The notes below the pieces were generated by a model, which worked only from the letters and a program-made list of their open reading frames with translations, ran no database searches and was not told the origin of the DNA. A program made the translations under genes and the position numbers. A stretch of DNA of 50,388 nt, taken from an uncultured Candidatus Saccharibacteria bacterium (GTDB lineage Bacteria; Patescibacteriota; Saccharimonadia; Saccharimonadales; Saccharimonadaceae). Shown piece after piece: positions 22,872 through 30,107 of the stretch; within the stretch, counting starts at the first letter, position 1; every line of letters starts with the position of its first letter. The stretch is from positions 1 through 50,388 of the forward strand of contig CALHKG010000004.1 in the NCBI GenBank assembly GCA_938033875.1, read 5' to 3'.

Positions 22872-23472
22872 TAAAATCAAAAACTGGTTATTTCACGAGG
22901 ATTTGAAAAAGCAAAATTTGGCGGCGTTTATAATGCTTGTCGGTAGTGGACTGGGGTTATTGGCGTCATTCGTATTATCTATTGAAGCCTTGGAATTAGC
23001 AAAAAACTCTCACGCTGTATTGAGTTGTGATTTTAGCTCGGCTCTGAGCTGTTCGGCGGTGGCGAATCATTGGTCGGCGGCTATTTTAGGATTCCCAAAT
23101 AGTTTTATCGGCGTGATGACTTTGCCTGTTATGGTAACAATTGCAGTGGCATTGTTGGCGGGAGCGAAGTTTCCAAAGTGGTTTATGCAGGCGGCACAGG
23201 CTGGTGCTTTCGTCGGAATGATATTTGCTATTTGGATGTTTTATATGAGCTACGTCGAAATTGGCGTGCTTTGTCCGTGGTGTTTGACCTTAGACCTTGG
23301 AATGCTGATGATTATGTTCGGGTTGACGCGTTACAATGTTCTGCAGAAAAATATCTCTTGTCGATATATGCAGAAGATTGTTGGTGGCGGATATGACGCG
23401 CTTACTATGGTATCGCTGGCTGTTGCGGTAATTGTCGCGATAATTGCCAAATTTGGCAGTCAATTGTTCTAA
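22864..23472 (+). CDS. Vitamin K epoxide reductase (VKOR) family protein
   Basis: A 202-aa integral membrane protein with four or five hydrophobic helices. The two Cys pairs of VKOR are present: a periplasmic-loop pair C-x7-C (SCDFSSALSC) and the active-site CPWC near residue 139. Ser/Thr and Trp around 'VANHWSAAILGFPNS' also fit. Bacterial VKOR reoxidises thioredoxin-like partners to make disulfides outside the cytoplasm using quinone. It directly precedes a Cys-rich secreted propeller gene. Confidence 0.9.
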   Translation: MFNKIKNWLFHEDLKKQNLAAFIMLVGSGLGLLASFVLSIEALELAKNSHAVLSCDFSSALSCSAVANHWSAAILGFPNSFIGVMTLPVMVTIAVALLAGAKFPKWFMQAAQAGAFVGMIFAIWMFYMSYVEIGVLCPWCLTLDLGMLMIMFGLTRYNVLQKNISCRYMQKIVGGGYDALTMVSLAVAVIVAIIAKFGSQLF

Positions 23473-23488
23473 TTGTGCGCTTATTTGC

Positions 23489-23518
23489 TTGCTTTATTTA
23501 AAGTGCTTATGGTATATT
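23489..23518 (+). promoter_or_regulatory. Promoter of the RCC1/WxL-like gene
   Basis: TTGCTT (23489-23494), 18-nt spacer, extended -10 TGG-TATATT (23510-23518). +1 is about 23525. The 30-nt leader has no obvious Shine-Dalgarno. Confidence 0.5.
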
Positions 23519-23554
23519 TGTGGTGTATATTTATGCTCAATCTATACCACCACT

Positions 23555-25975
23555 ATGGAACATAATAGAACGTTATCAATAATAAAAGACCGTAAAGCCA
23601 AGAGATTTTTTGCCCTTGGCAGTTTTATTGTCGTTAGTGTAGCTTTAGGATTTATGTTTTTGAGCCCTCAGCAAAGTCGTGCGACTATTCCTAGTGGCAG
23701 TAAGCAGATTGAAGTGGGGCAAGTTTCTTATCGATTATACGAATCGTCCAATGGTATTAATCCAGGCAGTCCGCTTGCAAATACCAACACCACCGCCACA
23801 TTACCAAAAGTAGGCGCTGATTTTCGGTTGAGGGTTGGTCTTCAAAATAAGAGTGCATATTTTAAAAAATTAGCTGAATACGGAAGCGGGTATGAGCATA
23901 ACTGCGCCATTATGTCGGATAATAGTGTTTATTGTTGGGGTAATGGTCAGTATGGAGTTCTTGGCACTAATTCAACCACCTCATCAACAACCCCAGTACC
24001 TGTATATACACAGGACGTACTCAATGGGAAAACTATCAAGCAAGTCACCGCCGGTTTTTATCACACTTGTGTAATCGCTTCTGACGATAAAGATTATTGT
24101 TGGGGCTGGGGTACATATGGAAGACTAGGAAATAATGGTATAGTTCAGAAGAATGCTCCATATCCAGTTAGAGAATTCGCAACCACAGTCGTCTCTCAAA
24201 TTGCTGCGGGTAATGAGCATACTTGTTCGCTTAACTCGGAGGGAAAATTGTACTGTTGGGGTAAAGGTATAAACGGAGAATTAGGTCGTGATGTATTCTT
24301 AGGCTCGAACACGCCAACAGCGGTTAATATGAGTAACTTTGGGACGGAATCGGTTAAGCAGATTGTTGCAGGAGATAAATTTACGTGCGCTTCGACGGTT
24401 GAAGGCACAGCATTCTGTTGGGGATCTAATGACAAGGGGAGGACTGGAGTAGGACTTGCTGGTGGTAGAACTCAATATCCTACTGCAGTCAAAGGTTTTA
24501 ATGGAAAAAAAGTTGAGTCAATATCTGCTGGTGATTCACACGCTTGTGCTGTTATTTCTGGCGGTCAAGAAGTGTATTGTTGGGGAAAAAATAACAAGGG
24601 TCAGCTGGGCGTTACAGCAATGGGCTATAGAAATATTGCTTCAAGAGTTTCTTTTGGTAGTAGTATCCTTTCTGGAGGAAAGACTATTAAAAATATTTAC
24701 GCTGGCGGCGAATTTACGTGTATGGTATTAAACACTGGCGAAATTTATTGTTGGGGTGATAATTCTAATGGTCAAATGGGTAGTGGGGCTGCTACAGGAT
24801 TTTTGCCCGCTCCCGTAAAAGTGAATGTTCCATTTACGAGTTCTGGTGAAACTTCTATGTATGTGGGTAAAGACTTTTTATGTGCTTTACGTACAGGTGA
24901 GATGTATTGTTGGGGTAATAATAACAAGGGCCAGATAGGGAATGGCCAGTCGAGTAATAGTCCTGTTACGAGCCCTACATTAATCGCGCCTCCAGGAGGA
25001 GCTGTTGAATCTTCATCAATGAAGTTGCGCGTCGAATATGCAAAAAAGGGCAGTGCAGCAACTTGTTCGGCGGTAAGTAGTTCGGATTGGCAAGTCGTGA
25101 CCGGAGCGTCAAAACTTGCTTATTCTGCAAGCGGTCCCGCTGACGGCACCAATATCAGTAGCAACTCTTCTGATCCGGAATTATCGGCAGGAGCTACTAC
25201 TTCTCGACCTCAAAGTCTGGTGAGAAAAAGCGGAGTGGCTGGAACGTTCACGAATGCGCAAAAAATATCTGCTGGCGAAGTGGGCGTGTGGGATCTGGCG
25301 CTTGTTGATAAAGGGCTTGATAGGAATGAAAGTTATTGCGTCCGCGTAGCAACTGACACGACTGCCGCTCCTGGATCTAGTATTGATAGCTACACAATGT
25401 ATCCAGAATTTAAGACCGCTCCTGGGTCACTAGATATTCGTTTTAGGGATAATGCTGGCGCTACAATTACGGATACTGGTACAAAGTTTGACAACTCAAT
25501 TATGAGTAATAGCAGCGTAGCTACCAGCGCTCTCTTGTCCAACTCAAGCTCGAAGCAAATTGAAGTGACGAATACGCAAACCAGCTCTGGGTGGAGCGTT
25601 GTGTTGTCGGCATCTGACGGCGCAACCGCCAAATGGAAGCGAACTGCCGGTACAGAATCGTATATGTTCAACGGCACTAATGGCGATCAGGGATTTCTGT
25701 CTGTCAATTTTGGGACGTCGTCCGTCTTAGCTTCGGGTAGTTCATTGAGCGGGTCAACTTGCCAGACATCAGGAATATCAAAGGGTGTTGATTCTCAATT
25801 TAAGGTAGGGACTGCTACGGCTAACGGCGTTACATTGATGAGCAGTGGCGGATCAACTGGTCAATTGGGGTGCGTATTTTTGCTACAGAACGTTCGATTA
25901 AACCAGACTATTCCAGCATATCAAAAACCAGGAACTTATGAACTACCAATGACATTAACGGTAACAGCGCAGTAA
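23555..25975 (+). CDS. Secreted RCC1-repeat beta-propeller with WxL-like C-terminal domain
   Basis: An 806-aa protein. The start at 23555 (MEHNRTLS) avoids an upstream frame without ribosome site. Signal peptide at residues about 15-45 ('FFALGSFIVVSVALGFMF'). Residues about 110-480 hold seven RCC1-type repeats, each with the pattern (H/F)xC-x(7-10)-YCWGxxxxGxxG. This predicts a seven-bladed propeller with one disulfide per blade. Residues about 620-806 form a domain with 'IEVTNTQTSSGWSVVLSA' and the end 'TIPAYQKPGTYELPMTLTVTAQ'. It is closely parallel to the small downstream protein and to WxL domains, which bind peptidoglycan. It acts as the large WxL member of the locus. Confidence 0.85.
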   Translation: MEHNRTLSIIKDRKAKRFFALGSFIVVSVALGFMFLSPQQSRATIPSGSKQIEVGQVSYRLYESSNGINPGSPLANTNTTATLPKVGADFRLRVGLQNKSAYFKKLAEYGSGYEHNCAIMSDNSVYCWGNGQYGVLGTNSTTSSTTPVPVYTQDVLNGKTIKQVTAGFYHTCVIASDDKDYCWGWGTYGRLGNNGIVQKNAPYPVREFATTVVSQIAAGNEHTCSLNSEGKLYCWGKGINGELGRDVFLGSNTPTAVNMSNFGTESVKQIVAGDKFTCASTVEGTAFCWGSNDKGRTGVGLAGGRTQYPTAVKGFNGKKVESISAGDSHACAVISGGQEVYCWGKNNKGQLGVTAMGYRNIASRVSFGSSILSGGKTIKNIYAGGEFTCMVLNTGEIYCWGDNSNGQMGSGAATGFLPAPVKVNVPFTSSGETSMYVGKDFLCALRTGEMYCWGNNNKGQIGNGQSSNSPVTSPTLIAPPGGAVESSSMKLRVEYAKKGSAATCSAVSSSDWQVVTGASKLAYSASGPADGTNISSNSSDPELSAGATTSRPQSLVRKSGVAGTFTNAQKISAGEVGVWDLALVDKGLDRNESYCVRVATDTTAAPGSSIDSYTMYPEFKTAPGSLDIRFRDNAGATITDTGTKFDNSIMSNSSVATSALLSNSSSKQIEVTNTQTSSGWSVVLSASDGATAKWKRTAGTESYMFNGTNGDQGFLSVNFGTSSVLASGSSLSGSTCQTSGISKGVDSQFKVGTATANGVTLMSSGGSTGQLGCVFLLQNVRLNQTIPAYQKPGTYELPMTLTVTAQ

Positions 25976-25983
25976 GGTTGAGT

Positions 25984-26691
25984 ATGAAAAATAGAGTAAA
26001 AAAATTATTCATCGTCATAACATTACTAGCTACTTTGAGTAGTCCTTATTCGGCTTTTGCAGATTCGTCGGCTAATTCTAATTTGTCGCAAGTGATTACT
26101 GATTGCGCTCATGATTCCCTGGAAACTGGCAGCCAGATGAATGAGTCAATTTGTCCGATTTTTCCGCCAAAATTCTCTAAGTTTGATTTGGTAAATGGGA
26201 AAGATCTGCTGGTGTATGGCGTTTATGATGCGGTGCATACGGTAGCTAATCCCGCGACAGGTCAACACGATTTGAAGGTTGATTTTGGTGGTCGGACTTT
26301 TGTTTTAGGGCAGGATAGTGAGCTTAAGGTTAACGGAAACATATGGGTATTGGATTTTTCAAATTGGCAGAATAATCATCCAGGCGACAATTTTATGCCG
26401 CCAGTTCCAGAGCATACTTATAATGGTCGTGTTACGACTAAACTGAAAGCTGATGCAACATCTCCAGAAGTGACAAGGTTTGCTGATTTTTCATTTACTA
26501 CTCCGAAAAAGACCGTAGAAAAGGCCATTGAAGATGTTATTGTTATTCCGAAGATTGTTAAAGAGATAAGTAAGGTTTTGGCTAATACTGGAATTAATTT
26601 ATGGATGATAATGACTGCTGGTATTGGTGTAATTGTTGCGGCGTTCATTATGTTATTTATTGTTAAAAAACAGAAAAAGAGGGATGAATGA
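25984..26691 (+). CDS. LANTG-type cell-surface protein
   Basis: A 235-aa protein. The start ATG 25984 has AAGG 6 nt upstream; the in-frame TTG at 25978 is less likely. Signal peptide at residues 1-27, cleavable after 'YSAFA'. The ectodomain of about 170 residues has two Cys. LANTG near residue 201 is followed by a hydrophobic helix and a KKQKKRDE tail, a sortase-like sorting signal with Ala for Pro. In WxL/Csc clusters a small LPXTG protein is one of the four components. It starts 8 nt after the RCC1/WxL-like gene, so co-transcribed. Confidence 0.8.
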   Translation: MKNRVKKLFIVITLLATLSSPYSAFADSSANSNLSQVITDCAHDSLETGSQMNESICPIFPPKFSKFDLVNGKDLLVYGVYDAVHTVANPATGQHDLKVDFGGRTFVLGQDSELKVNGNIWVLDFSNWQNNHPGDNFMPPVPEHTYNGRVTTKLKADATSPEVTRFADFSFTTPKKTVEKAIEDVIVIPKIVKEISKVLANTGINLWMIMTAGIGVIVAAFIMLFIVKKQKKRDE

Positions 26692-26750
26692 AAAAATAAG
26701 CACAGTAATTATTAGCATAATAAATTAAATCCATTAGGTAAGGAGAAAAG

Positions 26751-27395
26751 ATGAAGAAATTAGCATTATTAATTGTTGTGAGTGTAGGCGTAGTTGGTCT
26801 ATTGGGATTGTATAATATGGCGAATTCCTCTGTTGCCAATGCTGCAACTACCGCCAGCTCTAAGTTGTCCCAGACAATTAACCCTGGGGTCTTGAGTACT
26901 GACATTCGTAATTCAAGCAATGTCGTGGTTAATAATCCAACATTTTCTATGGCAGCTAAAACCGTATCGTTTTCGCAGCAGACTTCAACTGGAACATTTG
27001 GAGATAATCAGAATCGTATTTATGTTGAAAATCCGGGTGCCGCAAATAATGGCTGGACTCTGACTCTAAATGCTCTTCAGCCAGGGTCTGGTGAATGGCG
27101 TTCTGCTGGATCTGACACTTATAAATATAATGCTAATGCTACTACTGGACAATTAACAGTCAATCCTTCGGCGGGAACAATCACTCCAGTAATTGGCTCG
27201 GGTACTGGCGTATTAAAAAACGCTGCGACTGCGTTTAGTGGAAGTAATCCAGTTAGATTAATGACAGCCTCAGCTAGTGCAGATAAAGTTTGGGCTGGCT
27301 ATATTACGGACATTGGATTGACTCAGGCTATTCCAGCTTCTCAGTCAGCTGGCACATATACTCTCCCAATGGTTCAGACTGTCACGGCTATTTAA
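26751..27395 (+). CDS. Small WxL-like secreted protein
   Basis: A 214-aa protein. Signal peptide at residues 1-31 ('LALLIVVSVGVVGLLGLYNM' ... 'ANA'). The mature protein has the WxL-domain order: 'FSMAAKTVSFSQQTS', 'IYVENPGAANNGWTLTLNA' (proximal GWxLT motif, near residue 103), and the end 'AIPASQSAGTYTLPMVQTVTAI'. There the distal W-x-L of Firmicutes is replaced by 'VQTVTA'. It resembles the C-terminal domain of the RCC1 protein. AAGGAG is 8 nt before ATG. A terminator follows at 27420. Confidence 0.78.
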   Translation: MKKLALLIVVSVGVVGLLGLYNMANSSVANAATTASSKLSQTINPGVLSTDIRNSSNVVVNNPTFSMAAKTVSFSQQTSTGTFGDNQNRIYVENPGAANNGWTLTLNALQPGSGEWRSAGSDTYKYNANATTGQLTVNPSAGTITPVIGSGTGVLKNAATAFSGSNPVRLMTASASADKVWAGYITDIGLTQAIPASQSAGTYTLPMVQTVTAI

Positions 27396-27419
27396 TAAAA
27401 AGGCTTAGATTATTGAGCG

Positions 27420-27454
27420 AGAATAGACATTCTGATGAGTGTCTATTCTTTTAT
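27420..27454 (+). terminator. Terminator after the small WxL-like gene
   Basis: AGAATAGACA (27420-27429) pairs perfectly with TGTCTATTCT (27440-27449), 10-nt loop, then TTTTAT. Confidence 0.85.
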
Positions 27455-27466
27455 GTGTGACATTGA

Positions 27467-27472
27467 TATAAT
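27467..27472 (+). promoter_or_regulatory. -10 box of the DUF916-like gene
   Basis: TATAAT (27467-27472), +1 about 27479, and a 20-nt leader with AAGGAGGG before ATG 27499. No convincing -35. Confidence 0.5.
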
Positions 27473-27498
27473 AAGCATAATAGGCTTTAAGGAGGGAT

Positions 27499-28488
27499 AT
27501 GAAGAGTTTGTTATGGAGTAAGGTTATTGGAGTGGCGGTGCTTGCAGGACTGATTTTGCCTGTGTCGGTGTCTGCTAATGGTATTGGTGGTCGACCGGCA
27601 AATCCTGATCCGAACAATCCCAGGACAAGCTCAATTTTCATCTATAATCTTTCTGGTGGCGCTTCGAAATCTGACCAATTGTATGTTCAAAACGGGTCTG
27701 ATAAAGAAGAAACGATTGAAGTTTATTCGGTTGACGGTACGGTTACGACGACTGGTGATATGACTTGCAAAGAGAAGTCGGAGGATAAAGTTGGTGCGGG
27801 CAAATGGGTTTCTGTCTCTAAAAAAGAGGTGACTCTTGGCGCGAATGAGAATACGCTTGTTGATTTTACGGTAAATGTTCCAAACAAAGCAGATGTTGGC
27901 GAGCATAATGCATGTATGGTTGTTCAGCGGAAGGTTAATCAGGCGTCAAATAATGCTGGCGGCATTCAAGTCCAGACTCGTCAGGCTATCCGTATGGCGA
28001 TAACCGTTCCTGGCGATATTCACCGCGACGTGACGATTGAGAAGTTTAATGTTAAGAATTCTAACAGTAGTCAATTGTATGAAATTGCCTTAAAAAATTC
28101 TGGTAATGTGTCGGCTGATGTCGACGTAAAGCTGGTTGTGAGAGACCCGATGGGAAATATTGTCTATAAAAACGGTGGCGTGAATGCAATGATTGCGAAT
28201 GAAACGCGGCAGTTTAATTATGATAGCAATTTGGCGCCGTTTTGGGGCGGAAAATATAAGGTAGAGTTGTCGATTTCCTATAAAAAGAAGGCTGGCGAGT
28301 GGGGAATTAGTCAGGACCAAAATGAGCTAATCACCAAAACCGCCGAACCAAAAGAATTGTTCTTCTGGCCATCAACTACAGCGTTAATGATGATTGGCGG
28401 TGGAATACTTTTGTTCATTATCTTGATAGTGATAATTGTCATAAAATCAAAGCGGAACAAAAAAACTGTTCAATTTAAAAAACGTTAA
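27499..28488 (+). CDS. DUF916/WxL-interacting (CscA-like) membrane protein
   Basis: A 329-aa protein. Signal peptide at residues 1-26 ('VIGVAVLAGLILPVSVSA'). The first immunoglobulin-like domain (residues about 35-155) opens with 'SSIFIYNLSGGASKSDQLYVQNGSDKEETIEVYSVDG' and continues with 'VTLGANENTLVDFTVNVP', the DUF916 pattern. The second domain (residues about 165-265) shows 'KFNVKNSNSSQLYEIALKNSGNVSADVDVKL', like DUF3324. One transmembrane helix (about 292-315) and a basic tail follow. In Firmicutes this protein type binds WxL partners. It is separated from the upstream three genes by a terminator and has its own promoter. Confidence 0.8.
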   Translation: MKSLLWSKVIGVAVLAGLILPVSVSANGIGGRPANPDPNNPRTSSIFIYNLSGGASKSDQLYVQNGSDKEETIEVYSVDGTVTTTGDMTCKEKSEDKVGAGKWVSVSKKEVTLGANENTLVDFTVNVPNKADVGEHNACMVVQRKVNQASNNAGGIQVQTRQAIRMAITVPGDIHRDVTIEKFNVKNSNSSQLYEIALKNSGNVSADVDVKLVVRDPMGNIVYKNGGVNAMIANETRQFNYDSNLAPFWGGKYKVELSISYKKKAGEWGISQDQNELITKTAEPKELFFWPSTTALMMIGGGILLFIILIVIIVIKSKRNKKTVQFKKR

Positions 28489-28502
28489 GTTTATAAAAAA
28501 AG

Positions 28503-28511
28503 TGATAGAAT
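28503..28511 (+). promoter_or_regulatory. Extended -10 promoter of the LiaF-like gene (leaderless)
   Basis: TGA-TAGAAT (28503-28511); +1 is 28518, the A of the start codon. Confidence 0.62.
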
Positions 28512-28517
28512 AATTGT

Positions 28518-29207
28518 ATGAAGAAAAGTTCTCTGATTAGAGCGTTTTTGAGCATTGTAGTCGTGGCGCTCGGCGGGGTTTTACTATTGAAGAACCTCGA
28601 TATTATCAACATTAGCTGGGATATTTTCTGGGGTACGGTTTGGGCTGCAGGATTTGTGTTGTCTGGGCTGGTGAATATATTCAATTATCGAAATAAAACG
28701 GCGTGGATTTGGGGATTATTGCTGGTTGCGATCGGCGTTCTAATTGGCCTAAATTCTTACGGAATAGTTGATGTTAGTGTCTGGAGTGTATTTTGGCCTG
28801 TGGTTTTGATTGCTGTTGGCTTGACAATAATGTTTAATATTAGCCCTAAAGTTGCTAAGTGTTCTAAAAAACCGGGCAAAGACGGCAGTATTGGTAATGA
28901 GAAAATTGCTTGTTTTTGGGGCGAAGAAGACACCGTAAAAGGTGATTATACTGGCGGTTCGTTGGTTGCGATATTTGGCGGTGTGGATTTGGATTTGCGT
29001 CAAGCAAAGATTAAAGACGGTTCTGTGATTGAAATTTTTACATTTTGCGGTGGCGTTAATATTACTTTGCCAGACGATGTGATTATCGAGAACGAAGTGC
29101 GCGGATTTTTGGGCGGAACTGATGACAAAACTCTACCTAAAGATTCTGCCAAAAAGACTCTATACCTGAAGGGCGAGTGTATTTTAGGCGGTCTGGAAAT
29201 TAAATAA
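28518..29207 (+). CDS. LiaI/LiaF-like envelope-stress membrane protein
   Basis: A 229-aa protein. Four hydrophobic helices lie in residues 1-115, with the repeated 'NIISWDIFWGTVWAAGFVLSGL' and 'DVSVWSVFWPVVLIAVGL' units of the LiaI-LiaF-like transmembrane region. The C-terminal beta-solenoid-like domain ('SLVAIFGGVDLDLRQAKIKDGSVIEIFTFCGGVNITLPDD') matches the LiaF C-terminal/cell-wall-active antibiotic response domain. LiaF controls envelope stress signalling in Firmicutes; no two-component system is in this window. Leaderless. It follows the WxL-like locus, which fits an envelope role. Confidence 0.85.
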   Translation: MKKSSLIRAFLSIVVVALGGVLLLKNLDIINISWDIFWGTVWAAGFVLSGLVNIFNYRNKTAWIWGLLLVAIGVLIGLNSYGIVDVSVWSVFWPVVLIAVGLTIMFNISPKVAKCSKKPGKDGSIGNEKIACFWGEEDTVKGDYTGGSLVAIFGGVDLDLRQAKIKDGSVIEIFTFCGGVNITLPDDVIIENEVRGFLGGTDDKTLPKDSAKKTLYLKGECILGGLEIK

Positions 29208-29212
29208 AGTTC

Positions 29213-29241
29213 TTGGGATTTTGATGAAAACGCGCTACAAT
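29213..29241 (+). promoter_or_regulatory. Promoter of the T-box transcript
   Basis: TTGGGA (29213-29218), 17-nt spacer, TACAAT (29236-29241). Predicted +1 is 29248. The -10 lies in the loop region of a dyad, TGAAAACGC (29225-29233) with GCGTTTTCA (29251-29259). Confidence 0.6.
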
Positions 29242-29247
29242 AACAGT

Positions 29248-29462
29248 AGGGCGTTTTCACGTATGTTGAATTGGCGTGAAATGAGCGGTTATCAGCCGTG
29301 AAGTCTGCGGGAAGAAATTGGCATGAAGTCGAGATTAGAACCTGCCGTGAGCTTGCGTAAATAGCAAATAAAGAGCTGAAAGAATCACTTCTTTTGGAAT
29401 CGAGATGGTACCGTCCGTATAAAACACCTAAGCGGATTCTCGAAGTCAAAAGAGGTGATTTT
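29248..29462 (+). promoter_or_regulatory. T-box leader (tRNA-sensing, probably Ile)
   Basis: The T-box antiterminator/anti-sequestor fold is complete. Helix A1 CGAGA (29401-29405) pairs with TCTCG (29438-29442). The 7-nt bulge is TGGTACC (29406-29412). Helix A2 GTCCG (29413-29417) pairs with CGGAT (29433-29437). An enclosing 14-bp helix, AATCACTTCTTTTG (29383-29396) with CAAAAGAGGTGATT (29447-29460), runs into a TTTT tract, giving a candidate terminator. Upstream hairpins include TTTCACG/CGTGAAA. An ATC followed by A (29291-29294) is a candidate isoleucine specifier, not proven. Downstream ileS supports Ile sensing. Confidence 0.8.
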
Positions 29463-29481
29463 AATTTATGAAAGGAGTGCG

Positions 29482-30081
29482 ATGAAAGGTATTGTCTATA
29501 TTATGAATACCGCAGTCTCTGGGCTGATTAAAATTGGTAAAACTGGATTACAAAACTACAACGAGAGAATGCGACATCTTGAGCGTAATGGATATTATAA
29601 CGTTTCTGGGCTGAAGCAATTTTTCGCTATCGAACTCAACGATTATGATGATAAAGAGGCGTTGCTGCATGAAATCTTTAGTAAGCATCGAGTCGATGAT
29701 AGCGAGTTGTTTGCTCTAGATTGCGAACTCGTTAAACAGCTGTTACTGGCATTTGACGGTCAAGTAGTTTATCCAAAAAATATCAATAAGGAGCATGCGT
29801 TTGACGATGTAGTACGGTTGCGAAAGCAGGGGTCGCTATTTAGTTTTTATCAAAAAGGGCTGAAAAACGGTGACGTGATTGTCTTTGCGCAAGATAAATC
29901 CATTAGTGCAATTGTTGCTGGCGAGAGGGAAGTTGAATATGACGGCGAAGTCTATAAATTGTCGCCGTTAACCTGTGAAATTTTCCAGAAAAAAGGCAAG
30001 CGTAATACTAGCGGTGCGTACCGGGGTGCAGCTTATTGGTTATTTAATGGTAAAAAATTAAAAGACTTAAAAGACAAGTAA
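29482..30081 (+). CDS. GIY-YIG/T5orf172-type protein with RAMA/DUF4357-like C-terminus
   Basis: A 199-aa protein. The start at 29482 has AAAGGAG 4-5 nt upstream; a frame opening at 29455 lies inside the T-box helix. N-terminus 'GIVYIMNTAVSGLIKIGKT', then 'RMRHLERNGYYNVSG...FAIELNDYDDKEALLHEIFSKHRV...ELFAL', fits the T5orf172 branch of GIY-YIG nucleases. Residues about 125-199 ('GDVIVFAQDKSISAIVAGEREVEYDG ... AYWLFNGKKLKDL') resemble the RAMA/DUF4357 module tied to nucleic-acid modification enzymes. Function in this operon is unknown. It lies between the T-box and ileS, 26 nt before ileS. Confidence 0.8.
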   Translation: MKGIVYIMNTAVSGLIKIGKTGLQNYNERMRHLERNGYYNVSGLKQFFAIELNDYDDKEALLHEIFSKHRVDDSELFALDCELVKQLLLAFDGQVVYPKNINKEHAFDDVVRLRKQGSLFSFYQKGLKNGDVIVFAQDKSISAIVAGEREVEYDGEVYKLSPLTCEIFQKKGKRNTSGAYRGAAYWLFNGKKLKDLKDK

Positions 30082-30107
30082 ACTATATAAAGCGGAAGGG
30101 ATAAGTA

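Noticed and set aside
23555..25975. RCC1 protein as a eukaryote-type chromatin regulator acquired from a host
   Set aside because: Signal peptide, paired Cys in each repeat and a WxL-like C-terminal domain indicate a bacterial surface protein; RCC1 repeats are widespread in bacteria.
29225..29259. Hairpin after the LiaF-like gene as its terminator
   Set aside because: No U-tract follows, and the hairpin overlaps the predicted -10 of the T-box transcript.
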